This document shows positions 17,547 to 25,712 of a stretch of 64,000 nucleotides of DNA, piece by piece; the stretch's first letter is position 1, and every line of letters begins with the position of its first letter. The stretch is from Streptomyces hygroscopicus subsp. hygroscopicus. GTDB lineage: Bacteria; Actinomycetota; Actinomycetes; Streptomycetales; Streptomycetaceae. The position numbers were made by a program, and so were the translations under genes. The notes beneath the pieces are model-generated. The model did not search any database, was not told where the DNA came from, and saw nothing but the letters and a program-made list of their open reading frames with translations. The DNA lies in the NCBI RefSeq assembly GCF_030269125.1, contig NZ_BSSM01000005.1, positions 310,001 through 374,000 on the forward strand. The letters are read 5' to 3'.

Positions 17547-17588
17547 GTCCGATGTCCGATGTCCGACGTCCGACGTCCGACGTCCGAC
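17547..17588 (+). repeat. Six tandem copies of a 7-bp unit GTCCGAY
   Basis: GTCCGAT occurs twice and GTCCGAC four times without interruption, just after the glycosylase stop codon. A 7-bp period does not preserve a reading frame, so it is non-coding slippage-type sequence. Confidence 0.85.
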
Positions 17589-17726
17589 GGCAGCCGGACC
17601 CGGGCCGTCCGCCCGCTCACCCGGCCGGCACCGGCCGGCCCGCCATCCCGGCACCGGCCGGCCCGCCACCCCGGCACCAAGCTCTTCGCCTCTCCGGCCG
17701 ACGCGGACACCGATACGGGAACTGCC

Positions 17727-17886
17727 GGTCCGCCCGGTCCGCCCGGTCCGTCTCCGTCCGGTCTGCCGTGTCCGCCCGATCTGCCCGGTCCGCCTGGTCT
17801 GCCCGGTCGGTCGCGTCTGCCTGGTCCGCTTCGTCCGTCGGGTTCGCCTGGCCCGCCGTCGGCCCGGTCCGCCTAGTTCGCCTGGT
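17727..17886 (+). repeat. Degenerate 9-bp tandem repeat (GGTCYGCCY)
   Basis: About 160 bp are built from imperfect copies of GGTCCGCCC/GGTCTGCCT. In one plus-strand frame this would read as Gly-Pro-Pro / Leu-Pro-Gly collagen-like triplets, but no start codon, ribosome site or surrounding gene supports expression. The rest of 17510-18065 holds only related low-complexity sequence. Confidence 0.75.
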
Positions 17887-18065
17887 CGGTCGCGGGCGAT
17901 CGGGCCCTGGGCCGGGTTCGCCGCGGGCTGGTCCTTCTGGGCGCTGCTGTGCACCGCCGTCGGATCGTCGGCCCGGTCCGCCGCGTCCGGCCGGTCCGCC
18001 CGTCCACTCCGTCCGGCTCGCCCGGGTCCGCCGCGCCGCCCGGTGCGCCCGGCCGTATCAGGCGA

Positions 18066-18479
18066 TCAGGCCCGGGGGGCCGGGGGCCGGCCGGCAGGCA
18101 GGTGAGGCGCGGGGTCCGACAGGCCGGCCGAGGCCGCCGCGATCGTCTCGTCAAGGATCTCCCGGGAGAGGGACAGGTCGGCGATCAGGCGGTCGATGCG
18201 GGCGCGCTCCGCGGTGAGTTCGTCGACCAGTCGCCCGGTGGCGAACTCGTTCGGGCCGCCGTCCGCGTCCCGCATGCAGGGGAGCAGCCGCCCGATGGTC
18301 GCGCTGTTCAGACCGGCGGCGTACAGCGCCTGGATGCGGATGACGCGGTCGACGGCCCAGTCCCCGAAGTTCCGGTGGCCCCCGGGACTGCGCTCGGAGA
18401 CCAGCAGCCCCTGGTCCTCGTAGTAGCGCAGCGACCGCTCGCTCACCCCGCTGCGCCGGGCCAGTTCACCGATCCGCAT
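18066..18479 (-). CDS. MerR family transcriptional regulator
   Basis: A 137-aa MerR protein: MRIGELARRSGVSERSLRYY is the canonical winged helix-turn-helix start, followed by SPGGHRNFGDWAVDRV and a dimerisation helix. No metal-binding Cys set is visible, so it probably responds to an organic or redox signal. It is divergent from an old-yellow-enzyme gene with a 64-bp gap that contains a MerR-type promoter, and is therefore the likely activator of that enzyme. Confidence 0.9.
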   Translation of the reverse strand: MRIGELARRSGVSERSLRYYEDQGLLVSERSPGGHRNFGDWAVDRVIRIQALYAAGLNSATIGRLLPCMRDADGGPNEFATGRLVDELTAERARIDRLIADLSLSREILDETIAAASAGLSDPAPHLPAGRPPAPRA

Positions 18480-18505
18480 CCCTCACCTCGTATCCCGGAG
18501 CGGGC

Positions 18506-18543
18506 TTGAACCTGACACCGGTGTCAACTTCTACCGTACGGCC
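18506..18543 (+). promoter_or_regulatory. MerR-type promoter and operator for the ene-reductase gene
   Basis: TTGAAC at 18506-18511 and TACCGT at 18532-18537 are separated by 20 bp, the over-long spacer typical of MerR-activated promoters. A perfect 14-bp palindrome TGACACCGGTGTCA (18513-18526) fills the spacer. The start codon at 18544 is only six bases after the -10 element, so the mRNA is probably leaderless. Confidence 0.7.
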
Positions 18544-19671
18544 ATGACGAGCACAGCCGCTGAATCCAGCCTCTTCGAGCCCGCCCGAGTGGGCCGCCTG
18601 GACCTGCCGAACCGGCTGGTCATGGCGCCCCTGACCCGCAATCGCGCCGCGGCGGACGGCGTCCCCGAACCGATCATGGCCACCTACTACGCGCAGCGGG
18701 CGTCCGCCGGGCTGATCATCGCCGAGGCCACCACGCCGAACGCGGTGGGGCAGACGTACCCCAACATCCCCGCCATCCACGGCCGGGACCATGTGGCCGG
18801 CTGGCGCCGGGTCACCGACGCGGTGCGTGCCGCGGGCGGCCGGATGTTCCTGCAACTGCAGCACGGCGGTCGCGTCGGCCACCCCGACACCAGCGGGCTG
18901 ATCCCCCTCGCCCCCTCGCCCGTCGCGCTCCCCGAGACGATCCACACCCCGAGCGGCCGCCGTACCTCCGTCGTGCCGCGCGAGATGACGACCGCCGACA
19001 TCGAGTCCACCGTCGCCGACTTCGCCGCGGCCGCGCGCAACGCCGTCGAGGCGGGCTTCGAGGGGGTCGAGGTGCACGCCGCCAACGGCCATCTGCTGCA
19101 CCAGTTCCTGGCGGCGAACACCAACCACCGCACCGACGCGTACGGCGGCTCGGTCGCCGGGCGGATCCGGTTCGCGGTGGAAGTGGTGCGGGCGGTCGCC
19201 GCCGCGATCGGCCCCGAGCGGGTGGGCCTGCGCGTCTCCCCCGGCAATACGGTCAACGGCATCGAGGAGGGGGACACGGACACCCTCTACCCGGCACTGG
19301 CCGAAGCCCTCGCCGACGCCCGACTCGCCTATCTGCACATCGTGTTCGCCGACCCCGGCCGGCCCCTCTTCCACGACCTCCGCGAGGTCTGGCCGGGCAC
19401 GCTGATCGCCAACCCCGCGCTCGGCTGGGGCGGCCCGCTCCCCGCCGACGGCGGCGGGCACGCGGGCCGGCGCCTGCTCGCCGCGGGTGCCGACCTGATC
19501 GCGCTCGGCCGCGCCTTCCTCGCCAATCCCGACCTGGTCGAACGGCTGCGCGTCGGCGCCCCGCTGAACCAGGTGCGGGACGAGTACGCGATGTACACCG
19601 GCGGGGAGACCGGTTACACGGACTACCCCACCCTGGCCGCCACCCGCTCGCCCGCCTTCGCGCGCACCTGA
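18544..19671 (+). CDS. Old yellow enzyme family alkene reductase
   Basis: A 375-aa FMN-dependent ene-reductase of the NemA/OYE type. Family signatures seen are LTRNRA near the N-terminus, the YYAQRASAGLIIAEAT segment, the HxxN substrate motif within HAANGHLLHQFL, and the phosphate-binding C-terminal part (GADLIALGRAFLANPDL). Such enzymes reduce activated C=C bonds, nitro compounds or quinones with NAD(P)H, often under electrophile stress. The divergent MerR regulator and the MerR-type promoter fit electrophile-induced expression. Confidence 0.92.
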   Translation: MTSTAAESSLFEPARVGRLDLPNRLVMAPLTRNRAAADGVPEPIMATYYAQRASAGLIIAEATTPNAVGQTYPNIPAIHGRDHVAGWRRVTDAVRAAGGRMFLQLQHGGRVGHPDTSGLIPLAPSPVALPETIHTPSGRRTSVVPREMTTADIESTVADFAAAARNAVEAGFEGVEVHAANGHLLHQFLAANTNHRTDAYGGSVAGRIRFAVEVVRAVAAAIGPERVGLRVSPGNTVNGIEEGDTDTLYPALAEALADARLAYLHIVFADPGRPLFHDLREVWPGTLIANPALGWGGPLPADGGGHAGRRLLAAGADLIALGRAFLANPDLVERLRVGAPLNQVRDEYAMYTGGETGYTDYPTLAATRSPAFART

Positions 19672-19689
19672 CCGGCGTGCCCGCGCGGA

Positions 19690-20271
19690 TCACTCCACCG
19701 GGTCCGGGAACCGGGCCGGCCGGGCCTCGCGCGTGAAGAAGGTCTTGGCCCGTACGACCGCCCGCTCGTCGTCCAGTACCTGCCCCGGCCGGGTGCCGTT
19801 GCCGAGGAGCACGCCGCCGAAGTCCATCCCCATGTAGGCGGCGGTGTGGTGCAGGGTGAGCACCAGCGGCCGGGCCACGGCCTCTTCGCGGTGCGCCATC
19901 GCCGTCACACCCCACAGGGAGCGCCCCGCCATCGCCGCCCTGAACCCCGGGTCCGGGACGGACAACCACTTCGACCAGTAGTCGAGGTAGCGCTTGGCGC
20001 TCGACGAGAGGGAGTACCAGTACAGCGGGGAGACGATCACGATGTCGGTGGCGGCGAGCGTCGCCCGCCGCAGCGCCTCCTCGTTCTCCTGCTCCGGCCA
20101 GGGCTCCTCGGCGTGCCGCGTGTCGACGTAGTCGGGCAGCCGCAGCTCCGCCAGGTCCAGCCAGCGCCGCTCGGTCGCGGCCGGCAGCTGCTCGGCCGCC
20201 AGACGGGCCAACTGCTCGCTGTTGCCGCCCGGTCGGGCGCTGGCCAGCAGGAAGAGGAACGAACGGTTCAC
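19690..20271 (-). CDS. NAD(P)H-dependent FMN reductase / flavodoxin-fold quinone reductase
   Basis: A 193-aa flavodoxin-like protein. The N-terminal FLFLLASARPGGNSEQLA is the FMN phosphate-binding loop and VSPLYWYSLSSSAKRYLDYW is the family's second flavin contact. These enzymes supply reduced flavin or detoxify quinones. GTG 20271 is chosen because GGGAG lies about six bases upstream. It converges with the ene-reductase gene 18 bp away, and the two may serve related redox detoxification. Confidence 0.85.
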   Translation of the reverse strand: MNRSFLFLLASARPGGNSEQLARLAAEQLPAATERRWLDLAELRLPDYVDTRHAEEPWPEQENEEALRRATLAATDIVIVSPLYWYSLSSSAKRYLDYWSKWLSVPDPGFRAAMAGRSLWGVTAMAHREEAVARPLVLTLHHTAAYMGMDFGGVLLGNGTRPGQVLDDERAVVRAKTFFTREARPARFPDPVE

Positions 20272-20476
20272 GCGGGCTCCCGGGACGGTGCGGCTGGGTC
20301 CGCCCCTGCAACCGGCTTCGGTGGCACGGTATTTCCGGCCGGCCCCGGACGCGCCGACCTCGTGTCCGCACGGCACAACGCGACTGACAGCGCGGCATCG
20401 CCGTGCTTATGATGCTCGCGATGAAGACCTTCTCCTTCTGCGGATTGGGGGAATCGTTCGCGCAAGGTGAGTGCTG

Positions 20477-21955
20477 ATGGCACCACACGTCGCGAACGAC
20501 ATTCCGCCCCACCTGTCGATGTGGCAGCGCGTGCGTGAGTACGCCGTGCCACCGTCCATGATCGAGACCGCGACCGCGCGCCGTGCGGTCGGCGACTGGG
20601 CGGGGGCCTGCGCCGCCGCCCGGATCGACGTCGATCTCGATCTGCGCGCCGTGCGCGACCGCCACGGCACCGAGGTCGGCACCCGCCTCCGCGCTGACCT
20701 GCGCCGGCTCGCGCCCGACCTGCTCCGCTGGCACATGCCCCGGATCGCCCCCGACGGCCGCCTGCGGCCCGGCCTCACCCTCTCCCTCGCGCAGTACGGC
20801 GGTCACGACACCGTGCCCGTGCGGCTGGTGGTGCGGACACCGCCGGCCTGGGCGGACGCGGGGCAGCGGATGTCCCTCGCCCTGTGGGAGGGACCCGGCG
20901 ACGGCGCCCCCGGACACCACCCGCACCCGCATCCCGAGCGACGCTTCCGGCTCGACCTGCACCGGCATCTGTGGGACGCCGCGCGCAGCGGTGAACTGGC
21001 CTGGCGGAGCGGGATGTTGGGGGCACCGGCCGATCCGCCGCCCGGTCCACAGGGCCACTGCGAGCAGCCCACCGGCCTCCTCGACCCGCCATGGGCGGTG
21101 GCCAACTGGGCCGCCGAGGCGGAACTGCTCCTGCGTGCCGAGGGGCGCCCTCGCGGGCCCTTCACGGTACGGCTCGGTGCGCGCAGCCGCGTCGTACTCG
21201 ACCTCACCGCCCCCGACGACAGCCATGCCCCGACGCTCCGGCCGCTGCGGGACACCCTGCCGCCACAGGAAGTCGCCGCGCTCCCGGTGCTCCCGGAGGC
21301 CGCGGCCCGGCTCCTGCCGGATCTGGAGCTGCTGCGGGCGGGGCTGGTCACGGCCGGGCGACTGCACCCGCTCGTCGCCGGGGCGCTGACGGCGGCCGGT
21401 CCGGCATGCGCGGCGGCCGATCCCGCGTCGGTGCTCCACCCCGTCCCCGGACACCAGGACCCGCACCGCGTGGAATGCCGCGGCGAGATCCACCGGATCG
21501 CGCTGCGGAACGGCGTGCTCACGGCGGTCGACCACTCCCCGGCCGAACTGCGCCGCGAGGAACTCCTCGTGGCGCTCGGCGGCCCCGCGCTGCCGTGCCT
21601 GCGGGCGATCGACGCCGTGCACCGCAACCCCGAGGCGCTGCCCGCCGTCCGGGAGCGGCTCCGCCACGGTGATGTCGCCGGAGCGCTGGCCGTGGTCGAG
21701 GGGCTGCTCGGTCCCGACGCGGTGCTGCGCGACGGACCGCTCAGGGAGGAACTGGAGTCGGCGGCCGCCCGCCGCATCGACCACGGGCTCTTCCGCTCGG
21801 GACTGGTCGCCGTGCACCCTGCCGCCGGTACGGCGGGGAGCGCCTCGGCAGCCGGGCGCACGAAGGGCCACCGCCCGCGGCTGGACCGTCGCGTCCCCGC
21901 CGCGATGCGCAGCAAACGGGGCGGCCGGAGCCGCCCCCGCACCGGCCAGCGCTGA
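20477..21955 (+). CDS. Uncharacterised protein heading a MoxR-vWA operon
   Basis: A 492-aa soluble protein that I do not recognise at family level. It has no signal peptide or membrane segment; the first 130 residues contain a conserved-looking stretch (DVDLDLRAVRDRHGTEVG) and the C-terminus is basic. ATG 20477 follows AAGGTGAG. It lies 165 bp upstream of a MoxR ATPase and is followed by a vWA metallopeptidase on the same strand, so it is probably the variable third component of a MoxR-vWA ternary system. Confidence 0.6.
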   Translation: MAPHVANDIPPHLSMWQRVREYAVPPSMIETATARRAVGDWAGACAAARIDVDLDLRAVRDRHGTEVGTRLRADLRRLAPDLLRWHMPRIAPDGRLRPGLTLSLAQYGGHDTVPVRLVVRTPPAWADAGQRMSLALWEGPGDGAPGHHPHPHPERRFRLDLHRHLWDAARSGELAWRSGMLGAPADPPPGPQGHCEQPTGLLDPPWAVANWAAEAELLLRAEGRPRGPFTVRLGARSRVVLDLTAPDDSHAPTLRPLRDTLPPQEVAALPVLPEAAARLLPDLELLRAGLVTAGRLHPLVAGALTAAGPACAAADPASVLHPVPGHQDPHRVECRGEIHRIALRNGVLTAVDHSPAELRREELLVALGGPALPCLRAIDAVHRNPEALPAVRERLRHGDVAGALAVVEGLLGPDAVLRDGPLREELESAAARRIDHGLFRSGLVAVHPAAGTAGSASAAGRTKGHRPRLDRRVPAAMRSKRGGRSRPRTGQR

Positions 21956-22120
21956 CCCGCCCCAGTCCTTCCCCTCCTTCCCTCCCTCTTCCCTTCCTTC
22001 CCCGCCTGCGCCGGACTGCCGACCGCCGCTCCCGACGAAACCCCGGGACCGCGCACCGCGCGCCACTTCGACCTCCGGCACGGGCCGCCCCCGTCCCCTC
22101 TCCCACCCCAGGTGATGCCC

Positions 22121-23452
22121 ATGACCACCAGCACCCTCGCGCGAATCGCCACCCCGGTCGCCGCGTCCGAGGCAGGACCCCGACTCGCCGTGGCCGACGA
22201 CCTGTTGGCCCTCCTTCGCACGACCACCACCGAACCCCGCCCCGACGACCAGCTCGAAGCCCTCACCCTGGCCGTCGCGGCCGACCTGCCCGTGCTGCTG
22301 TGGGGCGAGCCGGGCATCGGCAAGACCGCCGCCCTGACGCAGCTCGCCGCCTCCCTCGACCTGCCGCTGACCACCGTGATCGCGAGCGTGCACGAGCCGT
22401 CCGACTTCTCCGGGCTGCCCATCGTGGGCGACGACCCCGCGGTGCAGGGCGTGCCGATGGCGCCGCCGCAGTGGGCCGTGGAGCTGGTACGGGCCGGCCG
22501 GGGGCTGCTCTTCCTGGACGAACTCTCCACCGCCACCCCGGCCGTGCAGGCCGCGCTGCTGCGGGTCGTCCTGGAGCGGAGGGTCGGCGCGCTCCGACTG
22601 CCGCCCGGGGTACGGATCGTAGCCGCGGCCAATCCTCGCGCGTCGGCGGCGGACGGCTGGGAGCTGAGCCCGCCGCTGGCCAACCGGTTCGTGCATCTGT
22701 ACTGGGTGCACGACCGGGAGGTGGTGGTGCGCGGCCTCGGCGGGGTCTGGCCCCGGGCGGAGCTGCCCCGGCTGGTGCCGGAGCGGCTGCCGGAGGCGGT
22801 GGCGTTCGCGCGGCGCGCGGTGTGCGGGTTCCTGGAGGCCAGGCCCACGCTGATCCACCGGCTGCCGAGCACCGAGACCCGGCGCGGCGGCGCCTGGCCC
22901 TCGCCGCGCAGCTGGGAGGCCGCGCTGACGCTGCTGGCCTTCGGCACGGCGGCCGGCGTCTCCCAGGACGTGCTGGCCCTGCTCGTGCGGGGCGCGGTGG
23001 GGGACGGGCCGGGGTTCGAATTCCTCGCCCACCTCGACCGGATGGACCTGCCGGACCCGGAGTCGCTGCTGGCGGACCCGGCCCGCGCCGAGCTGCCGGA
23101 GCGGGGTGACCTGCGGCAGGCCGCGCTGGAGGCGGTGGTGGCCGCCGTCGGCGCGCGGCCCCGGCGCGAGCGGTGGGAGGCGGGCTGGGCGGTACTGGTG
23201 CGGGCGCTGGAGACCGGCGCCCCCGACCTGCTGGTCGCCCCGGCGACGGCGCTGGCCGCGCTGCGCCGCGACGACTGGGAGGTGCCGGAGGCGGTGGAAC
23301 GGCTGGCCACGGTGATCGGCCTCGCGCAACGGGCGGACCGTTCGGTGAGACGGGCGACGGCGACGGGCACCTCCGAGCCGGCCCGGCCGGGGCAGCGAGC
23401 CCAGCCGACCGGGCCGGCCGCCCCCGCCCCCGCGACGGGGACGTGCCGGTGA
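22121..23452 (+). CDS. MoxR-family AAA+ ATPase
   Basis: A 443-aa AAA+ protein: Walker A GEPGIGKTAALTQLA near residue 60, Walker B LLFLDELSTA, sensor 1 IVAAANPR, and an arginine-finger region (LANRFVHLYW). MoxR ATPases work as chaperones with vWA-domain proteins, often inserting cofactors or remodelling targets. ATG 22121 follows AGGTGA. Its stop overlaps the next gene's start by four bases (GTGA), showing tight coupling to the vWA protein. Confidence 0.9.
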   Translation: MTTSTLARIATPVAASEAGPRLAVADDLLALLRTTTTEPRPDDQLEALTLAVAADLPVLLWGEPGIGKTAALTQLAASLDLPLTTVIASVHEPSDFSGLPIVGDDPAVQGVPMAPPQWAVELVRAGRGLLFLDELSTATPAVQAALLRVVLERRVGALRLPPGVRIVAAANPRASAADGWELSPPLANRFVHLYWVHDREVVVRGLGGVWPRAELPRLVPERLPEAVAFARRAVCGFLEARPTLIHRLPSTETRRGGAWPSPRSWEAALTLLAFGTAAGVSQDVLALLVRGAVGDGPGFEFLAHLDRMDLPDPESLLADPARAELPERGDLRQAALEAVVAAVGARPRRERWEAGWAVLVRALETGAPDLLVAPATALAALRRDDWEVPEAVERLATVIGLAQRADRSVRRATATGTSEPARPGQRAQPTGPAAPAPATGTCR

Positions 23453-24822
23453 CGGGGCCGGGGCCCACCGGCCGTCCCCTGCCCCGCCCGATGGGGCCGC
23501 CCCCGCCCCCGCGCCCGGTGCGGGCCACCGTTGCGAAGCCGCCGGCCGCCCCCGGCGCACCGGGCGCGCGACCGGCACTCCGCCTGGACCGGGAGAAGCT
23601 GCTCGCCGCCCGGCTCCACGCCGTGCGGGTCCGCCCCTACCTCGCCGCCGCCCTGTTCGCCCTGCACGTCGTGGAGGACAGGTCGGTCCCGACGATGGCG
23701 GTGGACGCGCACTGGCGCTGCTACGTCTCGCCCGGCTTCGTGGCGCGCACCCCGGTGGAGGAACTGGCGGGCGTGTGGGTGCACGAGGTCTCCCATCTGC
23801 TCCGGGACCACCACGGGCGCAGCGAGCGGTATGCGCGCGAACACGAGGAACCCGGCGCGGGGGAACGGGGCGCCGCGGCCGAAGGGCGGGAGCGGCTGCG
23901 GCAGAACATCGCCGCCGACTTCGAGATCAACGACGACATCTACGGTGACGGCCTGCCCATGCCCGCCGGCGCGGTCCTGCCGTCCCTGCTGCGGCTGCCC
24001 ACCGGGCTGTTGATGGAGGAGTACCTGCGCACGGCGTCCATGTCCGGGCTCACCGGCGACCTGGCCTGGCTGGACTGCGGCAGCGGCGCCGACGGGCGGC
24101 ACCGGCCGTGGGAGCTGGGGCCCGACGGCGCGCACGGGCTGAGCGGACAGGAGCGGGACGCGGTCCGGTTCCGGGTCGCGGAGGGGATCAAGGGCCGGCC
24201 GGGCGACGCGCCCGAGGGGTGGCGCCGGTGGGCGGACGAGGCGTTCCATCCTCCGCAGCCCTGGCGGCAGTTGCTCGGGGCGGCGGTCCGCTCGGCGGCG
24301 GGCGCGCCGGGCGTGGGCGAGAACCACAGCTACCGGCGCCCGTCCCGCCGTTCGGCCGGCGTCCCCGAGGTGCTGCTGCCGAGCCTGCGCCGCACGCCGC
24401 CCCGGGTCTGCGTCGTGATCGACACCTCCGGCTCGGTGAGCGACGCCGAGCTGGGCGGCGCGCTGCTGGAAGTGGCGGCGATCTCCCGGGCGGTGGGCGG
24501 GCGGCGCGACCTGGTCTCGGTGATCTCCTGCGACGCGGCGGCCGGGGTCGCCGTACCGCTGTGCCGCGCCGAGAACATCGCCCTGGTCGGCGGCGGGGGC
24601 ACGGATCTGCGCTCCGGCTTCGCGCGGGCCCTGCGCTCCCGGCCCCGCCCGGACGTGATCGTCGCCCTGACCGACGGCCAGACACCGTGGCCCTCCGCGC
24701 AGCCGCCCTGCCGTACCGTCGTCGGCCTCTTCCCGCGCCCCGCCCGCGCCGTGAACGAGGAGGACCCCGACTACGTCCCGGACGCCCCGCCGTCCTGGGC
24801 GCGCGTCGTCACCATCGGCTGA
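23449..24822 (+). CDS. vWA-like metallopeptidase (DUF2201 type)
   Basis: A 457-aa protein with two parts. Residues about 45-270 form a putative metallopeptidase domain with the zinc motif HEVSH (HExxH) in VWVHEVSHLLRDHHGRS. Residues about 310-450 form a von Willebrand A-like domain with the MIDAS start VVIDTSGSVS. This pairing is known from two-component MoxR/vWA modules. GTG 23449 overlaps the MoxR stop by four bases; an in-frame GTG lies six bases earlier. The preceding ATPase and the 20477 protein complete a three-gene operon whose target is unknown. Confidence 0.88.
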   Translation: MTGPGPTGRPLPRPMGPPPPPRPVRATVAKPPAAPGAPGARPALRLDREKLLAARLHAVRVRPYLAAALFALHVVEDRSVPTMAVDAHWRCYVSPGFVARTPVEELAGVWVHEVSHLLRDHHGRSERYAREHEEPGAGERGAAAEGRERLRQNIAADFEINDDIYGDGLPMPAGAVLPSLLRLPTGLLMEEYLRTASMSGLTGDLAWLDCGSGADGRHRPWELGPDGAHGLSGQERDAVRFRVAEGIKGRPGDAPEGWRRWADEAFHPPQPWRQLLGAAVRSAAGAPGVGENHSYRRPSRRSAGVPEVLLPSLRRTPPRVCVVIDTSGSVSDAELGGALLEVAAISRAVGGRRDLVSVISCDAAAGVAVPLCRAENIALVGGGGTDLRSGFARALRSRPRPDVIVALTDGQTPWPSAQPPCRTVVGLFPRPARAVNEEDPDYVPDAPPSWARVVTIG

Positions 24823-25135
24823 GCGGAAGCGGCCGGCGGCCCGTCCGGGAGGAGCCGCCGCGGGCCGGCCCCGCCCGCGGCGGCGGAAGCCGAGGAACAG
24901 CGCGCCGCCGAACGGAACGGCCGCGACCGGGGTACCGGCCGCCGGTGGCGCCACGGTGCCCGTGCCGGTGCCGGCCGTGGAGGCAGCGTGCGGGGGCGGG
25001 GGCCCGACTCCCGCGCGCTCGCCCCCGGCACCACCGCCGCGCCGCCCTGTCCTGCCCGCTCTCCGCCGAGGTGTAACGCGCACCCGCCCCCACCGCGTGT
25101 AAGAGGAGACGTCCGACCACGAAAGGACCAACACG
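24823..25135. other. Spacer upstream of the sigma-factor gene
   Basis: No gene is supported here. The last 60 bases hold the leader of the sigma gene with the AAAGGA ribosome site, and GTAAC about 65 bp before the start could be part of an ECF-type promoter. A minus-strand frame ends in a hydrophobic stretch followed by arginines but has no credible start. Confidence 0.35.
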
Positions 25136-25633
25136 GTGGGGGAAGCACCCGCGGACTACCTGGAGTTCGCCGTCGCCCGCAGCGGGCCGCTGTTCCGGAC
25201 CGCCTGCATGCTCACGGGCGACTGGCACCTCGCCGAGGACCTGGTCCAGGAGACGCTCGCCAAGATGTACCGCTCCTGGCGGCGGATCAGCCGTGCCGGC
25301 TCACCGGTGGCGTACGCCGACACGGTGCTCGTCCGCACCTACATCTCCCAGCGCCGCCGCCGCAGTTCCACGGAACGCCCCAGCGACCGGCTGCCCGAGG
25401 CGGCGGGGACGGCCCCGGACGCGGAGCTGCGGATGGCGCTGCTCGACGGTCTGGCCCGGCTGACGGCCAAGGACCGGGCGGTGCTGGTGCTCCGCTACTG
25501 GGAGGACCGCTCGGTCGAGGAGACCTCCCAGGTCCTCAGGCTGTCGCCGGGAGCCGTCCGCGCCCGGAGCATGCGCGCCCTGCAACGGCTGCGCGCGCTG
25601 CTCGGCGCCGAGCACGCCGACCTGGCCGCGTGA
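25136..25633 (+). CDS. SigE-family (ECF) RNA polymerase sigma factor
   Basis: A 165-aa group 4 sigma factor. Region 2 (TACMLTGDWHLAEDLVQETLAKMY) and region 4 (LARLTAKDRAVLVLRYWEDRSVEETSQVL) are both clear, and its short length is typical of the actinobacterial SigE-family set. GTG 25136 follows AAAGGA nine bases upstream. The membrane protein 79 bp downstream is probably its regulator or signal partner, replacing a classical zinc anti-sigma factor. Confidence 0.92.
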   Translation: MGEAPADYLEFAVARSGPLFRTACMLTGDWHLAEDLVQETLAKMYRSWRRISRAGSPVAYADTVLVRTYISQRRRRSSTERPSDRLPEAAGTAPDAELRMALLDGLARLTAKDRAVLVLRYWEDRSVEETSQVLRLSPGAVRARSMRALQRLRALLGAEHADLAA

Positions 25634-25712
25634 CGAGCAGACCCCGACGACGACCGGTACCGCGCGCACGACCTCGCCCGTACGCCCCGAACACCACGAG
25701 AACGGAACCCCC

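Noticed and set aside
17068..18217. Pro/Arg-rich frames across the 17.5-18.06 kb spacer.
   Set aside because: They result from the 7-bp and 9-bp repeats; no start signal and the 7-bp repeat shifts frame.
19253..23578. Very long minus-strand open frames (over 1400 codons) opposite the MoxR operon, and similar ones at 20803-25134.
   Set aside because: They are antisense shadows caused by extreme G/C at third positions; their products are low-complexity Arg/Pro/Gly sequence, and the plus strand has clear domain matches.
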